Part shown: in pieces, positions 46,228 through 56,640 of the stretch
Layout: each line of letters starts with the position of its first letter
Numbering within the stretch: the first letter of the stretch is position 1
Source of the DNA: Dasania sp. GY-MA-18
GTDB taxonomy: Bacteria > Pseudomonadota > Gammaproteobacteria > Pseudomonadales > Dasaniaceae
Assembly: GCF_024734385.1 (NCBI RefSeq)
Contig: NZ_JANHAP010000008.1
Coordinates: 1-64,000 of the forward strand
DNA: 64,000 nt
Direction: 5' to 3'
The notes under the pieces: generated by a model
Told to the model about the DNA's origin: nothing
The model's input: the letters and a program-made list of their open reading frames with translations, nothing else
The model's database searches: none
Made by a program: the position numbers and the translations under genes

Positions 46228-47076
46228 TTAGGGTTCGCTTACGCTAGCCAGGTAAAGCGCTAAGGGGTCTTTACCTGGGTCTACCTCTATAAAGGGTAGC
46301 GCTGAAAATACCAGCGAAAACAGCTCGGCCTGTTTAGAGATTTTAAGTTTAAGATAGGCATTGCGCCTGTGCATTTTTACGGTGTCCAAGGAAATATTTA
46401 AATCTTTGCAGATAGACTTGGATGAGTGGCCGTGCAAAATCAGCTGAATAATATCTCGCTCTCTGGCGGTTAGTAGCGAGGTTCCAAATGCAACTAAGCC
46501 TGATTTTAACTGGCTATGCAGCTGGCTGCGCTCTTGATTTGCTTGTGTTTGCACCAGCTTAAAATGTTTTTGAACGGCATTAAGCACTATGGGTTCTACG
46601 GCTTTCAGTGTGGCTATTTCTGCACTGGTGAAAGGGGTGTTGTTTTCGACTCTAGCTATGGATAGGCTGACTCTTAAGTCATCGCCTATATGAGTAAGAT
46701 AACAAGCCTCGTCGCGGCACTGCGTGCGCGAGTAATAAAAGTGGTAGTACTTAGAAACCAAGAAGCCTTCGGGCACTAGCTCTAGCAGGTGATATAACCC
46801 GGGGCCATCGCCGTCAAAACATTTTTTATAAAAAGGGTCTAATAGATAAGCGCCAGCCAACCAGCCGGTAGTATTTATCTCATGTAGACGCTTGGGGTAG
46901 TTATCAAACAGAATATACGGCTGCTGCTCTTTAGGGCAGACAAATAACAGAATGGATAAGTCACTGACTATGCTTAGCAGTGAGTCTGATAAGGCCTGGG
47001 GGAAATCATCAGTACCTATGGCGCTGATAATATCGGCTATCTTGTGGTTCCAATTAGGGCTATTGCTAGAATTCAT
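46228..47076 (-). CDS. LuxR-type transcriptional regulator
   Basis: The 282-residue protein has a C-terminal LuxR HTH (TARERDIIQLILHGHSSKSICKDLNISLDTVKMHRRNAYLKLKI, about 200-245). The N-terminal 190 residues are not recognised as a known ligand domain. It converges with the amidohydrolase gene (11 bases) and is divergent from the MFS gene; site C lies between the latter two. It is the natural candidate to bind the shared motif. Confidence 0.85.
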   Translation of the reverse strand: MNSSNSPNWNHKIADIISAIGTDDFPQALSDSLLSIVSDLSILLFVCPKEQQPYILFDNYPKRLHEINTTGWLAGAYLLDPFYKKCFDGDGPGLYHLLELVPEGFLVSKYYHFYYSRTQCRDEACYLTHIGDDLRVSLSIARVENNTPFTSAEIATLKAVEPIVLNAVQKHFKLVQTQANQERSQLHSQLKSGLVAFGTSLLTARERDIIQLILHGHSSKSICKDLNISLDTVKMHRRNAYLKLKISKQAELFSLVFSALPFIEVDPGKDPLALYLASVSEP

Positions 47077-47228
47077 TTTTGCCTGCCAATTTTATTATTT
47101 TTTGATGATAGCATGATGTTAACTATTGCCGTTAAATTCTATTAAAAATTAATAAGCACAGGCGGATAATTAAGCGATGACTTATATAAATGCTTGCTTT
47201 TAAGGGCGCAGCTTAATTTTTAAGCCTA

Positions 47229-47247
47229 TACACCCTTATGGGCAATA
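47229..47247 (+). promoter_or_regulatory. Cluster motif, site C (between LuxR and MFS genes)
   Basis: TACACCCTTATGGGCAATA, with the palindrome ACCCTTATGGGC. A second half-like TTAAGGGTAAG follows at 47249. It lies between the divergent LuxR-type and MFS genes and could control both. Confidence 0.5.
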
Positions 47248-47342
47248 TTAAGGGTAAGCAAAGCGCTATATCGTAATTAGCAAGCAAATGCAGTAGATTA
47301 GCTGCCACTATAATAATGAAGCAAACGAGAGGTGTAGGGATT

Positions 47343-48512
47343 GTGAAAAAGTTTATAGAGTCTTACCTAAGCAAAGAGGTGTTAGGGCCTTTTGCTGCTA
47401 TGTACGGCGTAGGTTTCGCCCCCTTGTTAATTTTACCCTTTTTGTTTTCGGCCATTGTTAAGCATTTTTCTATATCTGAATCGGAAGCGGGTTTGTTGAT
47501 TACTGTAGAGCTGGCGGCCATGTGTTTAGGCTCGTTAGTGCTGGCTCCGGTTATAGATAAGTTTTCTAAGCGATTATTGGCTATATGGGCTGTAGTGATC
47601 GTCGCCATAGGTAACCTTGCAGTTGTTTTTACTGACTCATTAAGTGCCGGTTATGTTTGTTTAGCTGTGGCAGGCTTTGGTTACGGTGTGGCTTTGGCGG
47701 CGGGTAATGCCTCTGTTGCGGCCATGAAAGGTAATGCCGATGAAGTGTTTAATAAGGTGGTTTTTTTAGGCACGGTGTTAATGGTGCTGCTGCTAAATAT
47801 ATTCCCCAGGCTTATCGTTGCGTGGTCTTTGCCGGGCGCTTTGCTGGGCTTGGTAGCTTTACACTTGTTGATGCTACCTGCGATAGCCAGATTATCACCG
47901 GCCAAGAGTGAGGCTAAGCATGACCACTCAAATAAAGGTCAGTTTAAAGTGCTATTGCAACCGTTGGCCTTAGTTATTATCGTGATGATGTTTTGCTATT
48001 TTGTTAGGGATACCATGCTCTGGGTTTTTGCCGAAAGTATAGGCAGTAATCGCCTGGGCATGGCCGTTACCGATATAGGTTTTTTATTTAGCATACACGG
48101 GGCTATGTCTTTATTAGGGCCTTTGCTGATGTTGTGGCTAATGCATAAATTTGGCAAGGCGCTGTTATTAATTGCTGGCATTATAGTTAGCGGTGCGATT
48201 TCAATTGTTGTGAGCCAAACCCACAGTGTTTTCGTGTACTCGTTTTTAGTTATTATTTGGTCCACGGCTCACTTTTTTACTTACAGTTGTATTATGTGTT
48301 TTGCGGCTGCCGCTGATGAAAAAGGGCGTGTGGCTGCTGCTGCGGGTGCCGCGGTCATGGGGGGCACAGCAGTGGCCCCAGCTATTGCAGGCTATGCTAT
48401 GGATAGCGGCGGGTTACCACAATTTACCTTGGCTGTAATTATTGCGGTGCTACTGACCATTGCATTTACTATAGCGACTACGCTGTTATTTCCTAAGAAT
48501 ATTCAAGCGTAG
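47343..48512 (+). CDS. Major facilitator superfamily transporter of the amidohydrolase cluster
   Basis: The roughly 389-residue protein from GTG at 47343 (upstream ATG at 47316 would add nine residues; the G-rich AGGTGTAGG sits before the GTG). Twelve hydrophobic segments are visible, with the first at about 15-45 (PFAAMYGVGFAPLLILPFLFSAI). It likely moves the product or substrate of the neighbouring amidohydrolase pathway. Similar length and style to the MFS at 38431 suggests paralogy. Confidence 0.85.
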   Translation: MKKFIESYLSKEVLGPFAAMYGVGFAPLLILPFLFSAIVKHFSISESEAGLLITVELAAMCLGSLVLAPVIDKFSKRLLAIWAVVIVAIGNLAVVFTDSLSAGYVCLAVAGFGYGVALAAGNASVAAMKGNADEVFNKVVFLGTVLMVLLLNIFPRLIVAWSLPGALLGLVALHLLMLPAIARLSPAKSEAKHDHSNKGQFKVLLQPLALVIIVMMFCYFVRDTMLWVFAESIGSNRLGMAVTDIGFLFSIHGAMSLLGPLLMLWLMHKFGKALLLIAGIIVSGAISIVVSQTHSVFVYSFLVIIWSTAHFFTYSCIMCFAAAADEKGRVAAAAGAAVMGGTAVAPAIAGYAMDSGGLPQFTLAVIIAVLLTIAFTIATTLLFPKNIQA

Positions 48513-48566
48513 TGTTTAATAGACTATCCCCGAAGCATTAAGTCGAATCTTTGCGCTGCTTCGTTT

Positions 48567-48590
48567 GCCCCTCCTAAGAGGGGCTTTTTT
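48567..48590 (+). terminator. Intrinsic terminator after the MFS gene
   Basis: GCCCCTC, loop CTAA, GAGGGGC form a perfect 7-bp stem followed by T6. It lies between the convergent MFS and fghA genes and could serve the MFS transcript. Confidence 0.9.
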
Positions 48591-48616
48591 GTTTACAGAT
48601 TTACAGCTTAGCAATT

Positions 48617-49456
48617 TTAGTGGCTCAGATGCTTAGCATGAAAACGCAGGTGGTCTTCAATAAAGCTGGCAATAAAATAGTAGCTGTGGTCATAGCCTGT
48701 ATGCAGGTCTAACTCTAATGGGTAATCATTAGTTTTAGCGGCAGCTGCTAAGGTTTCTGGCTTTAGCTGTTCTTGCAAAAAGTCATCGGATTCACCTTGA
48801 TCAACTTTAGCGGGCACATGTTGTGTTGCTAGCCGCATAAGCTCGCTGGCATCATATTGTGCCCAGCTATCTTTATCACTACCTAAATAAGCGGTGAAAG
48901 CTTTTTGACCCCAGGGGCAATTAATCGGATTGCTAATGGGGCTGAAGGCCGATACCGAGCGGTAGCGATCGGCATTGCGCAAGGCAATCACTAAGGCACC
49001 GTGCCCGCCCATGCTGTGGCCTGAAATAGCACGCTGATCAGAGACGGGGAAGTTGGCTTCAATCAACTCTGGCAGCTCGTTAACAATGTAATCATACATT
49101 TGGTAGTGGCTGCTCCAGGGAGCCTGGGTAGCGTTAACGTAAAAGCCTGCGCCTTGGCCTAGGTCGTAAGCCTCGTCATTGGCTACGTCTTCGCCTCTGG
49201 GGCTAGTGTCGGGGGCAACTATGGCTATGCCCAGTGCTGCGGCTATGCGGTGGGCACCGGCTTTTTGCATCATGTTTTCATCGCTGCAAGTTAAGCCCGA
49301 AAGCCAATACAGTACCGGGACTTTTTCGCCGCTAGCTGCTTGCGGGGGCAGGTAGATGGCAAAACGCATGGCGCAGTTTAGGCTGGTGGACTGATGGTTG
49401 TATTGCTTGTGCCAACCACCAAAACTTTTATTGACGGCAATATTTTCTATGCTCAT
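48617..49456 (-). CDS. fghA: S-formylglutathione hydrolase
   Basis: The 279-residue protein has the esterase-D fold motifs: GHSMGGHGAL (nucleophile Ser near 147), a catalytic Asp region and GYDHSYYFIASFIEDH (catalytic His near 261). It starts SIENIAVNKSFGGWHKQYNH, a typical FghA opening. It hydrolyses S-formylglutathione to formate and glutathione, the second step of formaldehyde oxidation. AAGGA lies about eight bases before the ATG. It is 49 bases downstream of adhC, in an operon with it. Confidence 0.93.
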   Translation of the reverse strand: MSIENIAVNKSFGGWHKQYNHQSTSLNCAMRFAIYLPPQAASGEKVPVLYWLSGLTCSDENMMQKAGAHRIAAALGIAIVAPDTSPRGEDVANDEAYDLGQGAGFYVNATQAPWSSHYQMYDYIVNELPELIEANFPVSDQRAISGHSMGGHGALVIALRNADRYRSVSAFSPISNPINCPWGQKAFTAYLGSDKDSWAQYDASELMRLATQHVPAKVDQGESDDFLQEQLKPETLAAAAKTNDYPLELDLHTGYDHSYYFIASFIEDHLRFHAKHLSH

Positions 49457-49505
49457 AAATTATCCTTAAGGGCTGCTTGCTAAGCGGCAGCCCTGGTGAT
49501 CACTT

Positions 49506-50654
<1,149 letters not shown>

Positions 50655-50766
50655 CTAGGTACAGGGGTAACAGCTAGCAGCGCGATGGCTGTTAGCGATA
50701 AGCTAGTGTAGGTGATTTTGCCTATTGAGATAATGGGTTTATATTGCAAATCACTTTTACTTATAT

Positions 50767-50788
50767 GTAATAATTACTTAGTTATTAC
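50767..50788. promoter_or_regulatory. Candidate operator between adhC and the LysR gene
   Basis: GTAATAA (50767-50773) and TTATTAC (50782-50788) form a perfect 7-bp inverted repeat with an eight-base centre, total 22 bp, in the divergent promoter region. LysR-type regulators usually bind T-N11-A boxes of this kind, so the adjacent LysR protein is the likely binder. Confidence 0.5.
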
Positions 50789-50932
50789 CTTTTAAATCAA
50801 TGGTTTAGCATTTTTGCGTGGGCTGGAAGTGGCCTTAAAAAGCAATCTGTACGCCCTGTGGCGGCAGTTATTGTTACTCCTATGTTGCTAGTGTGGTACA
50901 TTCGATGATTATTGTTACATAAGGTGGCTGGC

Positions 50933-51799
50933 ATGATATGGGAAGGCATTAATGAATTTGTTGCGGTGGCAGAGGCCGAGAGCTTTACCCAGGCTTCGAA
51001 AAAACTGGCTATATCAACCGCGCAGGTGAGCCGCCAAATCAGCGCATTAGAAAAGCGGCTTAATACCAAGCTGTTTTACCGTACCACCCGCAAAGTGTCG
51101 TTAACGGAAGAGGGGCGGGTTTTTTATCAGCACTGCCGAAGCGTATTAGATGGCCTGGACACAGCCGTACGTGCGGTAAGTGACTTGCAGGCCAAGCCGC
51201 AAGGCAAGATTAAGTTAACCATACCTGTGACCTATGGGGAAAGGCTGATACTACCGCTGATTAATGATTTTATGCAGCTGTATAGCGAGGTTGAGGTGTC
51301 GGTTTTTCTTAGCAATCAAACGATTAGCTTGGTTGAGGAAGGCTATGATTTAGCGATACGCATAGGTAATTTAACTGACTCCACGCTGATGGCCAAAAAA
51401 TTGGGCAAGCGTACTAACTATGTGTGTGCATCACCGGCCTATTTAAATCAATATGGCATGCCTGATTCCTTATCAGAGCTGGAAAAGCATAGCTGTATTT
51501 TAGGGACTTTAGATTATTGGCGCTTTAGGGAAAACGGCAGGGAAAAGATTATCCGCTTTACTAGCCGCTTTCGTTACAACAGTGGCTTGGGTGTACTCGA
51601 TGCAGCTTTAAAAGGCTTGGGCGTAGTGCAGCTACCCGATTACTTAGTGCAAGATCATATTAATGACGGCAACTTGGTTAGCCTGTTAGATAATTATAGG
51701 GAGCCCGATGAATGGGTGTGGGCGGTATACCCTCATAATCGCCAACTCTCGTTAAAAGTTAGGTTATTGGTCGATTATTTGGCTAAGCATATTGTGTAG
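50933..51799 (+). CDS. LysR-family transcriptional regulator
   Basis: The roughly 288-residue protein from ATG at 50933 (AAGG nine bases before) has the N-terminal LysR winged helix (NEFVAVAEAESFTQASKKLAISTAQVSRQISALEKRL) and the periplasmic-binding-like effector domain starting near KIKLTIPVTYGERL. It is divergent to adhC and probably regulates the formaldehyde operon; this is inference from position. Confidence 0.9.
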   Translation: MIWEGINEFVAVAEAESFTQASKKLAISTAQVSRQISALEKRLNTKLFYRTTRKVSLTEEGRVFYQHCRSVLDGLDTAVRAVSDLQAKPQGKIKLTIPVTYGERLILPLINDFMQLYSEVEVSVFLSNQTISLVEEGYDLAIRIGNLTDSTLMAKKLGKRTNYVCASPAYLNQYGMPDSLSELEKHSCILGTLDYWRFRENGREKIIRFTSRFRYNSGLGVLDAALKGLGVVQLPDYLVQDHINDGNLVSLLDNYREPDEWVWAVYPHNRQLSLKVRLLVDYLAKHIV

Positions 51800-51992
51800 C
51801 CCAAATTGATTTTGTTAGCTCAAAAAATAACAAGGCTAGGTTTGAAAGTATAATTTAAAAATTTAGTCAATATTCAATTGCAGGATAGTAAGTTTGCTAG
51901 TGCTAGCTGCAAAGCTTGATTGTTTTATAGCCGGGTTAGAGCGGCAGCATAGCCTGGCATTAATCCAAAGCTATGCTGCAACTAGCCAATTT

Positions 51993-52430
51993 TTATGCGG
52001 GAGTTGGCCAAACAAACTCTGGGCGCAAGCCTTCAAAAACGGGGCGGCCATCGTTTGGTTTTGCTACGCCTGACGCGGGGTCAAAAAACGCGTGATAGGT
52101 AGCAGGCAGGTCGTCGGCGTTATAACCCATTAGGTTAGGCACAATAACGCGTATACGACTTTCTTTATCGTCTAGCATGATAGGCGTGCCACATTCTGCA
52201 CAGGTACATAATTCTAATGGCCCGTTAGGGTTGTTAGCATTAAATGGCTGGCGATTAAGCTTGCTGATATCATCTACTGCTAAATCACTGTGCTTAAAAA
52301 ACACCACGTGGGTAGTGTCTTGACCGGTAACGCCTTTACATACAGAGCAGTGACAAGTGTGATTGTCTATTGGGTCGTTATTAGAGTGGGTGTGTATATG
52401 ATCACAGCCACCTGAATACTTATGAGACAT
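51993..52430 (-). CDS. GFA/CENP-V-family zinc protein
   Basis: The 145-residue protein has the GFA Cys pattern: CHCSVCK (about 26-32) and CTCAECGTP (about 74-82). The family is named after glutathione-dependent formaldehyde-activating enzyme, though that activity is disputed. Its position beside adhC/fghA fits glutathione-linked formaldehyde metabolism. It has its own start, 190 bases after the LysR gene, and points toward it. Confidence 0.85.
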   Translation of the reverse strand: MSHKYSGGCDHIHTHSNNDPIDNHTCHCSVCKGVTGQDTTHVVFFKHSDLAVDDISKLNRQPFNANNPNGPLELCTCAECGTPIMLDDKESRIRVIVPNLMGYNADDLPATYHAFFDPASGVAKPNDGRPVFEGLRPEFVWPTPA

Positions 52431-53274
52431 AAAACCTTCCTTTTATATAAATGTGTTTTTCTAAATATACTTAGATTTCACTGTTAAAGGGGGAGGCTGT
52501 TAATGGCAAATTATCTTTAACAATACGGTCTACTGATTAAATAATTAATGCTAAGCCTGCCACTTTTACGGTGTCATCACATGCTAAGTATTCTTTGGTC
52601 TCTGCAGCCTATGGGCTGTAAGCTTTTTAAGCTTGAGGTTTAATATAAAAGAATACTATGGCAATTTCTGTGAAGGGATAACATGGCCATACTGCAATTC
52701 ACTTTTACAAACCGGTAATAATGACTGGGGCTGAAGAGGCAAGCTTTGTGCAGTGATGGCTTAATAGTCTGTTGTGATTGAGAAGGTAGTGACACTAGTG
52801 TCCGGTTAAAATCGTAATGCTATGTATTTGACGTTATCAATAGTGAATAGAATACACCTGGCTTAGATTTATGATTCACTTTCAGGCTGTCGTGCCGGCC
52901 TTGAGCCGGTACCCATAGGTTTACGGAGTTCGTAGTATTTCTTTAATACAGGCTTTTAAAAAGTGACTTTTAAAAAGTGGCAATTTTATGGCGCATTCTA
53001 ATCACACGCTGAGGATTGCTCGGATATTTTAGTTTTCGTGGGTGCCGGGTCGAAGCCCGGCAGAACATGCCCCATAAGCGAAGCGAATGTTTTGGATATC
53101 ACCGGGATGATACTTTAAGCTGACACTAGTGAAAGGTAGTGAGGGAAGTTGGGCTAGCCCACTGTAGTCAGCGTTGCTAATTGTTGTTATGTATTGGTTT
53201 GCCAATAATAGCCATCGTTTTTTTCGATGTTATCTTCAAGGCCAGTTTTTTATATTTTAGCTTTGCCAGCAAAA
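52431..53274. other. 840-bp non-coding region containing a MITE-like element
   Basis: The stretch holds no gene. The MITE-like element at 52783-53142 takes up much of it. The 350 bases before it are AT-rich with no structure I recognise. Confidence 0.6.
52783..53142. mobile_element. MITE-like element with 10-bp target duplication
   Basis: The terminal inverted repeats start CACTAGTGTC at 52793-52802 and end with its complement GACACTAGTG at 53122-53131. The inner bases keep matching with mismatches (CCGGTTAAAA versus AGCTTAAAGT). The sequence AAGGTAGTGA flanks it exactly on both sides (52783-52792 and 53133-53142), a 10-bp target duplication. There is no ORF inside, only two GC hairpins (near 52889 and 53035). 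The element is about 340 bp. A 9-10-bp duplication fits several DDE families such as IS4; the family is not determined. Confidence 0.75.
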
Positions 53275-53640
53275 CTATTCGTTAATAAATTGCTGCCAAG
53301 CCAAAACAGCTTCTTTAAAATCTAATAAGCCGCAACTGGCTTCGGATTCGTCATTATAAAGCTGGGTGTCTTCCGGTAGCTCATAGCTGCTGTCTTCTGT
53401 TAGCGCTAGGGCTATGGCTTCTACTTCGTTATGGCTGAGAGTGAGCTGGGCGTCGCGGCCGAAGAGTTGGCGGCTGTTGATTCTTTTTTGTTCTAGCTGA
53501 GTAATAATGTCTAGTAGCTCTTCTATTTGTTGTTCATCATTACTCACTTCTTCGGATAGCCAGCGGCCTAAAGCTTCAAAGCCACTAGAAAACTCGGCTA
53601 TAGGTCGGTCGTATTCATCTAGGGTAAATTCGTAATCCAT
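53275..53640 (-). CDS. UPF0231 (YacL-like) protein
   Basis: The protein starts at ATG 53640 as MDYEFTLDEYDRP; a TTG at 53664 would add eight residues. It resembles E. coli YacL at both ends: MDYEF with GRWLSEEV near the N-terminus and YNDESEASCGLLDF...VLAWQQFI at the C-terminus, where YacL has YDEESLSLCGVEDFLQ. Function of the family is unknown. Very acidic. Confidence 0.75.
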   Translation of the reverse strand: MDYEFTLDEYDRPIAEFSSGFEALGRWLSEEVSNDEQQIEELLDIITQLEQKRINSRQLFGRDAQLTLSHNEVEAIALALTEDSSYELPEDTQLYNDESEASCGLLDFKEAVLAWQQFINE

Positions 53641-53880
53641 GTTGTGCTCTGGTTGGCTATTCAATATCGCGGGGCATTCTACCTGAAAAATATTTATATA
53701 GGTTATTAATCCGCTTTAGCTTGGCAGCGTGCTTATAAAATGTACGGCCGAGGTGTTGATATATTTCACAGATAGGCCCTGTTTCGGGTAAGATGGCCGC
53801 CTTTTAAACAGGCCTGCAGCAATTTTGCAGTAATACAGCACTTTGTTGCAGGCATGTAGCGCAAGTAATTGAGGTGAGTA

Positions 53881-54303
53881 ATGGCTGATAAAGCGACTGG
53901 TAGACTAACAACACGTACATTAGCCATGAGCAGTGATACCAACCCCGCTGGCGATATTTTTGGTGGCTGGGTGTTGTCGCAAATGGATATAGCGGCTGGC
54001 ATTTGTGCGGGCCAGCGCGCTCAAAGCCGTGTGGTTACAGTGGCGCTAGACAGTATGAGTTTTATTAGCCCTGTAAAAGTGGGCGATGTGCTAGGGGTGT
54101 ATACCAAGGTTATGCATATAGGTAACACCTCTATGATAGTGAATGTAGAGGCCTGGGTAAGACGCGGTCGCATAGGTAACCGCGAGAAGGTGACCGAAGG
54201 GCATTTTAAATTTGTTGCTATAGATGATGAGGGGCTGCCTACTAAAATCCCTCATGAGTCGGAATTACCTTCCTATGTATTAGATGATGATGAGTTGTTG
54301 TAA
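53881..54303 (+). CDS. yciA: Acyl-CoA thioesterase YciA
   Basis: The 140-residue protein has the hotdog thioesterase pattern NPAGDIFGGWVLSQMDIAAGICAGQRA (about 21-46), in which the Asp and neighbouring Gly-Gly are typical, and VTVALDSMSFISPVKVGD. It hydrolyses acyl-CoA esters. AGGTG lies about six bases before the ATG. Chromosomal housekeeping content. Confidence 0.9.
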   Translation: MADKATGRLTTRTLAMSSDTNPAGDIFGGWVLSQMDIAAGICAGQRAQSRVVTVALDSMSFISPVKVGDVLGVYTKVMHIGNTSMIVNVEAWVRRGRIGNREKVTEGHFKFVAIDDEGLPTKIPHESELPSYVLDDDELL

Positions 54304-54318
54304 GCGCGGTGCTGGCAT

Positions 54319-55545
54319 TTAAATAAATAAACTGCGCACTTCAGCTAAGCGCTGTTGCTGCTCATTGATTAGCTCGCCAATAGTCTGCTGCTGGAGTTGC
54401 TGTTGTATTTTTTGCCATGCAGGCAGGCTACTGAGTGGCTGGGGCTGTTGCTCATCGTTGCCCAAGGCTAGCAGCTTGCACAGTATAATTAAATCGCAAT
54501 AGTCTATTGCCTTAGGGTTTTGCCGCAGTGTTTGATTGGATTCAGCCACCACAGTAATTAACTGCTGTGAAAACCCCCATGCTTCTAAGGCTAGCTTGCC
54601 TGCATGACTAGAGAGTTGATGTATAGCCAGTGCTAGCTGCAAGGGTTGTTGGTCAAATTTAGGATGTTGCTCGGCATAGCTTAGAATAATAATTTTACCT
54701 ATTTGATGTAATAGGCTGGCTAACATAGCCTCTTCGCTGTTAAGTGAGGGAATTTTTTCGGCTAACACAAAGGCATAACTGGCCACTAAAATACTTTTTT
54801 TTCTGGCCAGTTCCATTTGCTGCTTTAATAGTGGTGAGTCTGACTCAAATAAGCTGAGTATGGCAAAGCTGGTTACCAGCTGTTTAGTGGTGCTTAGGCC
54901 TAAGCGCATAACTGCATTGGTAATATTGTCGCAAGAGCTGACGCCCTTGTATAAAACGCTGTTAGCGGTTTTGATCAGTTTGGCACTAATACCTGGGTCG
55001 CTATGGGCTAGGTTGACTACCTGGTTTATATCGCAGTCGGGCTGCTCTATGGCTAGACGTATATTAATGGCAGTTTCGGGAAAGCTGGGGATCACAAAAT
55101 AGCCACGGCTAAGCTCATGTTCAAAGTGTTTATATAAGGCTTCATGGGAGCAGTCGCTGCTATAAGCCATATGAGTCACAGCATCGCTTTGACGCTTTCT
55201 TTTTTCCTGCAATAAATGAATTACCGAGCTGGGAAGGGTGAAGTATTGCACAAGGCCGTTGCAAGTGGCGCTGTGTTGCCTGGGCTTGCTGGGCGATAGC
55301 GGGTGATTGGAGTTGGGTAGCCCGGCCTCTATTATTTTGGGGGGCTGCTTATCGTTGCTTAGGGTAACGCTGCCGCTGACTAGAAAATACTCTAGGGTGT
55401 CGTTGCTATGCTGTTTAAACAGGGTGGTCCCCGCTGTTGCCTCGCGTATCTCTATGGACTTGCACAGACTGTTGAACAGTGTTTCATCTAAGCTGCTTAG
55501 CAAGGTGTAGCGCCTAAAAATAGCCAGAGTTTGTTCGTTAGTCAT
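54319..55545 (-). CDS. HDOD-domain protein with N-terminal cyclic-nucleotide-binding-like domain
   Basis: The 408-residue protein starts with a cNMP-binding-like fold (residues 10-110, LLSSLDETLFNSLCKSIEIREATAGTTLFKQ and YFLVSGSVTL). The HDOD domain follows (about 150-380) with NLAHSDPGISAKLIKTANS and MRLGLSTTKQLV, where the metal-binding HD dyad of HD proteins is replaced. HDOD proteins act in signalling. It converges with yciA, 15 bases apart. Confidence 0.85.
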   Translation of the reverse strand: MTNEQTLAIFRRYTLLSSLDETLFNSLCKSIEIREATAGTTLFKQHSNDTLEYFLVSGSVTLSNDKQPPKIIEAGLPNSNHPLSPSKPRQHSATCNGLVQYFTLPSSVIHLLQEKRKRQSDAVTHMAYSSDCSHEALYKHFEHELSRGYFVIPSFPETAINIRLAIEQPDCDINQVVNLAHSDPGISAKLIKTANSVLYKGVSSCDNITNAVMRLGLSTTKQLVTSFAILSLFESDSPLLKQQMELARKKSILVASYAFVLAEKIPSLNSEEAMLASLLHQIGKIIILSYAEQHPKFDQQPLQLALAIHQLSSHAGKLALEAWGFSQQLITVVAESNQTLRQNPKAIDYCDLIILCKLLALGNDEQQPQPLSSLPAWQKIQQQLQQQTIGELINEQQQRLAEVRSLFI

Positions 55546-55707
55546 AATGCGTGGTATGTGGTGGCGTGGGAGTTTCTATTGTAGCCTAAGTGCTGGCACT
55601 TGCTAGTCGCTTGGCAGCCACTGGAAACAGCGTGATTCCGGTGGGGGTTTGTATGCTTGGGTGGTTGGCTATCAAACTGTGCTGCTCTATAGTGGCTAAA
55701 CAGCATA

Positions 55708-56604
55708 ATGCTAAATACAGGCTCATTAGAAGCTATGAACATAAATAATAAAACGTTGAGTATTACCCGCCTGAATGGCCAGCAGCTTATTAAGTTGTTG
55801 GTGTATTGTCTATTAGCAATTAATTATGGCTTTTATATTATAGGTGAGTGGCAGGTAGCAAAATATACATTAACGGCTAATGCCGGCTTGCTGGATTGGG
55901 CTGCTGCTTTTAAAACCAGTATAGATGAGACAGCCTGGTTTGTTTTATTAATTATTTTTGAACTGGAAACTTACGCCCTTAGTGATGATGCCTTTACCCC
56001 GGCCAGGGTTAGGTTAATGCACATGATCCGCTGTGTCTGCTATGTTTTTTTAGCGCATACTATCTATGCCAATGGTTCTGCAGTTATTGAGTTAGCTAAT
56101 GAGCAGGCCATGGGCGAAGTAAGCCTATGTGAATTAGCCGATAAAAATATTTCTTATACCCGCAATGAAAATTATCAGCAAATTACTAGCGATAATTGCG
56201 CTAATCTTTTAGTCGGTGCTGAGCTTTATCAATTAAGCGATGGCAAAGCGGTTACCGATAGAGCGGGTTTAGACTTGGCTCAGTATATGTCATGGCTGGA
56301 TTTGTTTGAGTCACTAAGCTGGATAGGGATAATGCTAGCTATAGAGTTAGGTGTACGCTTGCAAAATAAAGGCATATCCAGTGGCAAGCGCCTGCGCGCT
56401 CTTAATGTCGCCTCCCTGCTTTTTTATACGGTGTTATGGGTGGCCATAGGTCACTGGATCTACTTAGGGCATTATGTTTACGCTTGGGATGAGTTTGTTT
56501 GGATTGCTGGCTTTGTGGCTATAGAAATGAACATGGCCGATTGGCGCAAAGATATGAAAAAGCAAAGCGCTACAGAGGCTGGCCACGTTGTGAGCAGTGC
56601 GTAG
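55708..56604 (+). CDS. Membrane protein of unknown function
   Basis: The 298-residue protein (289 if it starts at 55735) has about six hydrophobic segments, at roughly 29-47, 70-90, 105-125, 200-220, 235-255 and 262-280. The loop with CELADKNISYTRNENYQQITSDNCANLL between helices 3 and 4 contains two Cys and is probably periplasmic. No family is recognised. It is followed by a sialidase-like gene 36 bases downstream, likely in one operon. Confidence 0.6.
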   Translation: MLNTGSLEAMNINNKTLSITRLNGQQLIKLLVYCLLAINYGFYIIGEWQVAKYTLTANAGLLDWAAAFKTSIDETAWFVLLIIFELETYALSDDAFTPARVRLMHMIRCVCYVFLAHTIYANGSAVIELANEQAMGEVSLCELADKNISYTRNENYQQITSDNCANLLVGAELYQLSDGKAVTDRAGLDLAQYMSWLDLFESLSWIGIMLAIELGVRLQNKGISSGKRLRALNVASLLFYTVLWVAIGHWIYLGHYVYAWDEFVWIAGFVAIEMNMADWRKDMKKQSATEAGHVVSSA

Positions 56605-56640
56605 CTTGATTAATACTTGTGGTTTATAGGTAGGGTATTT

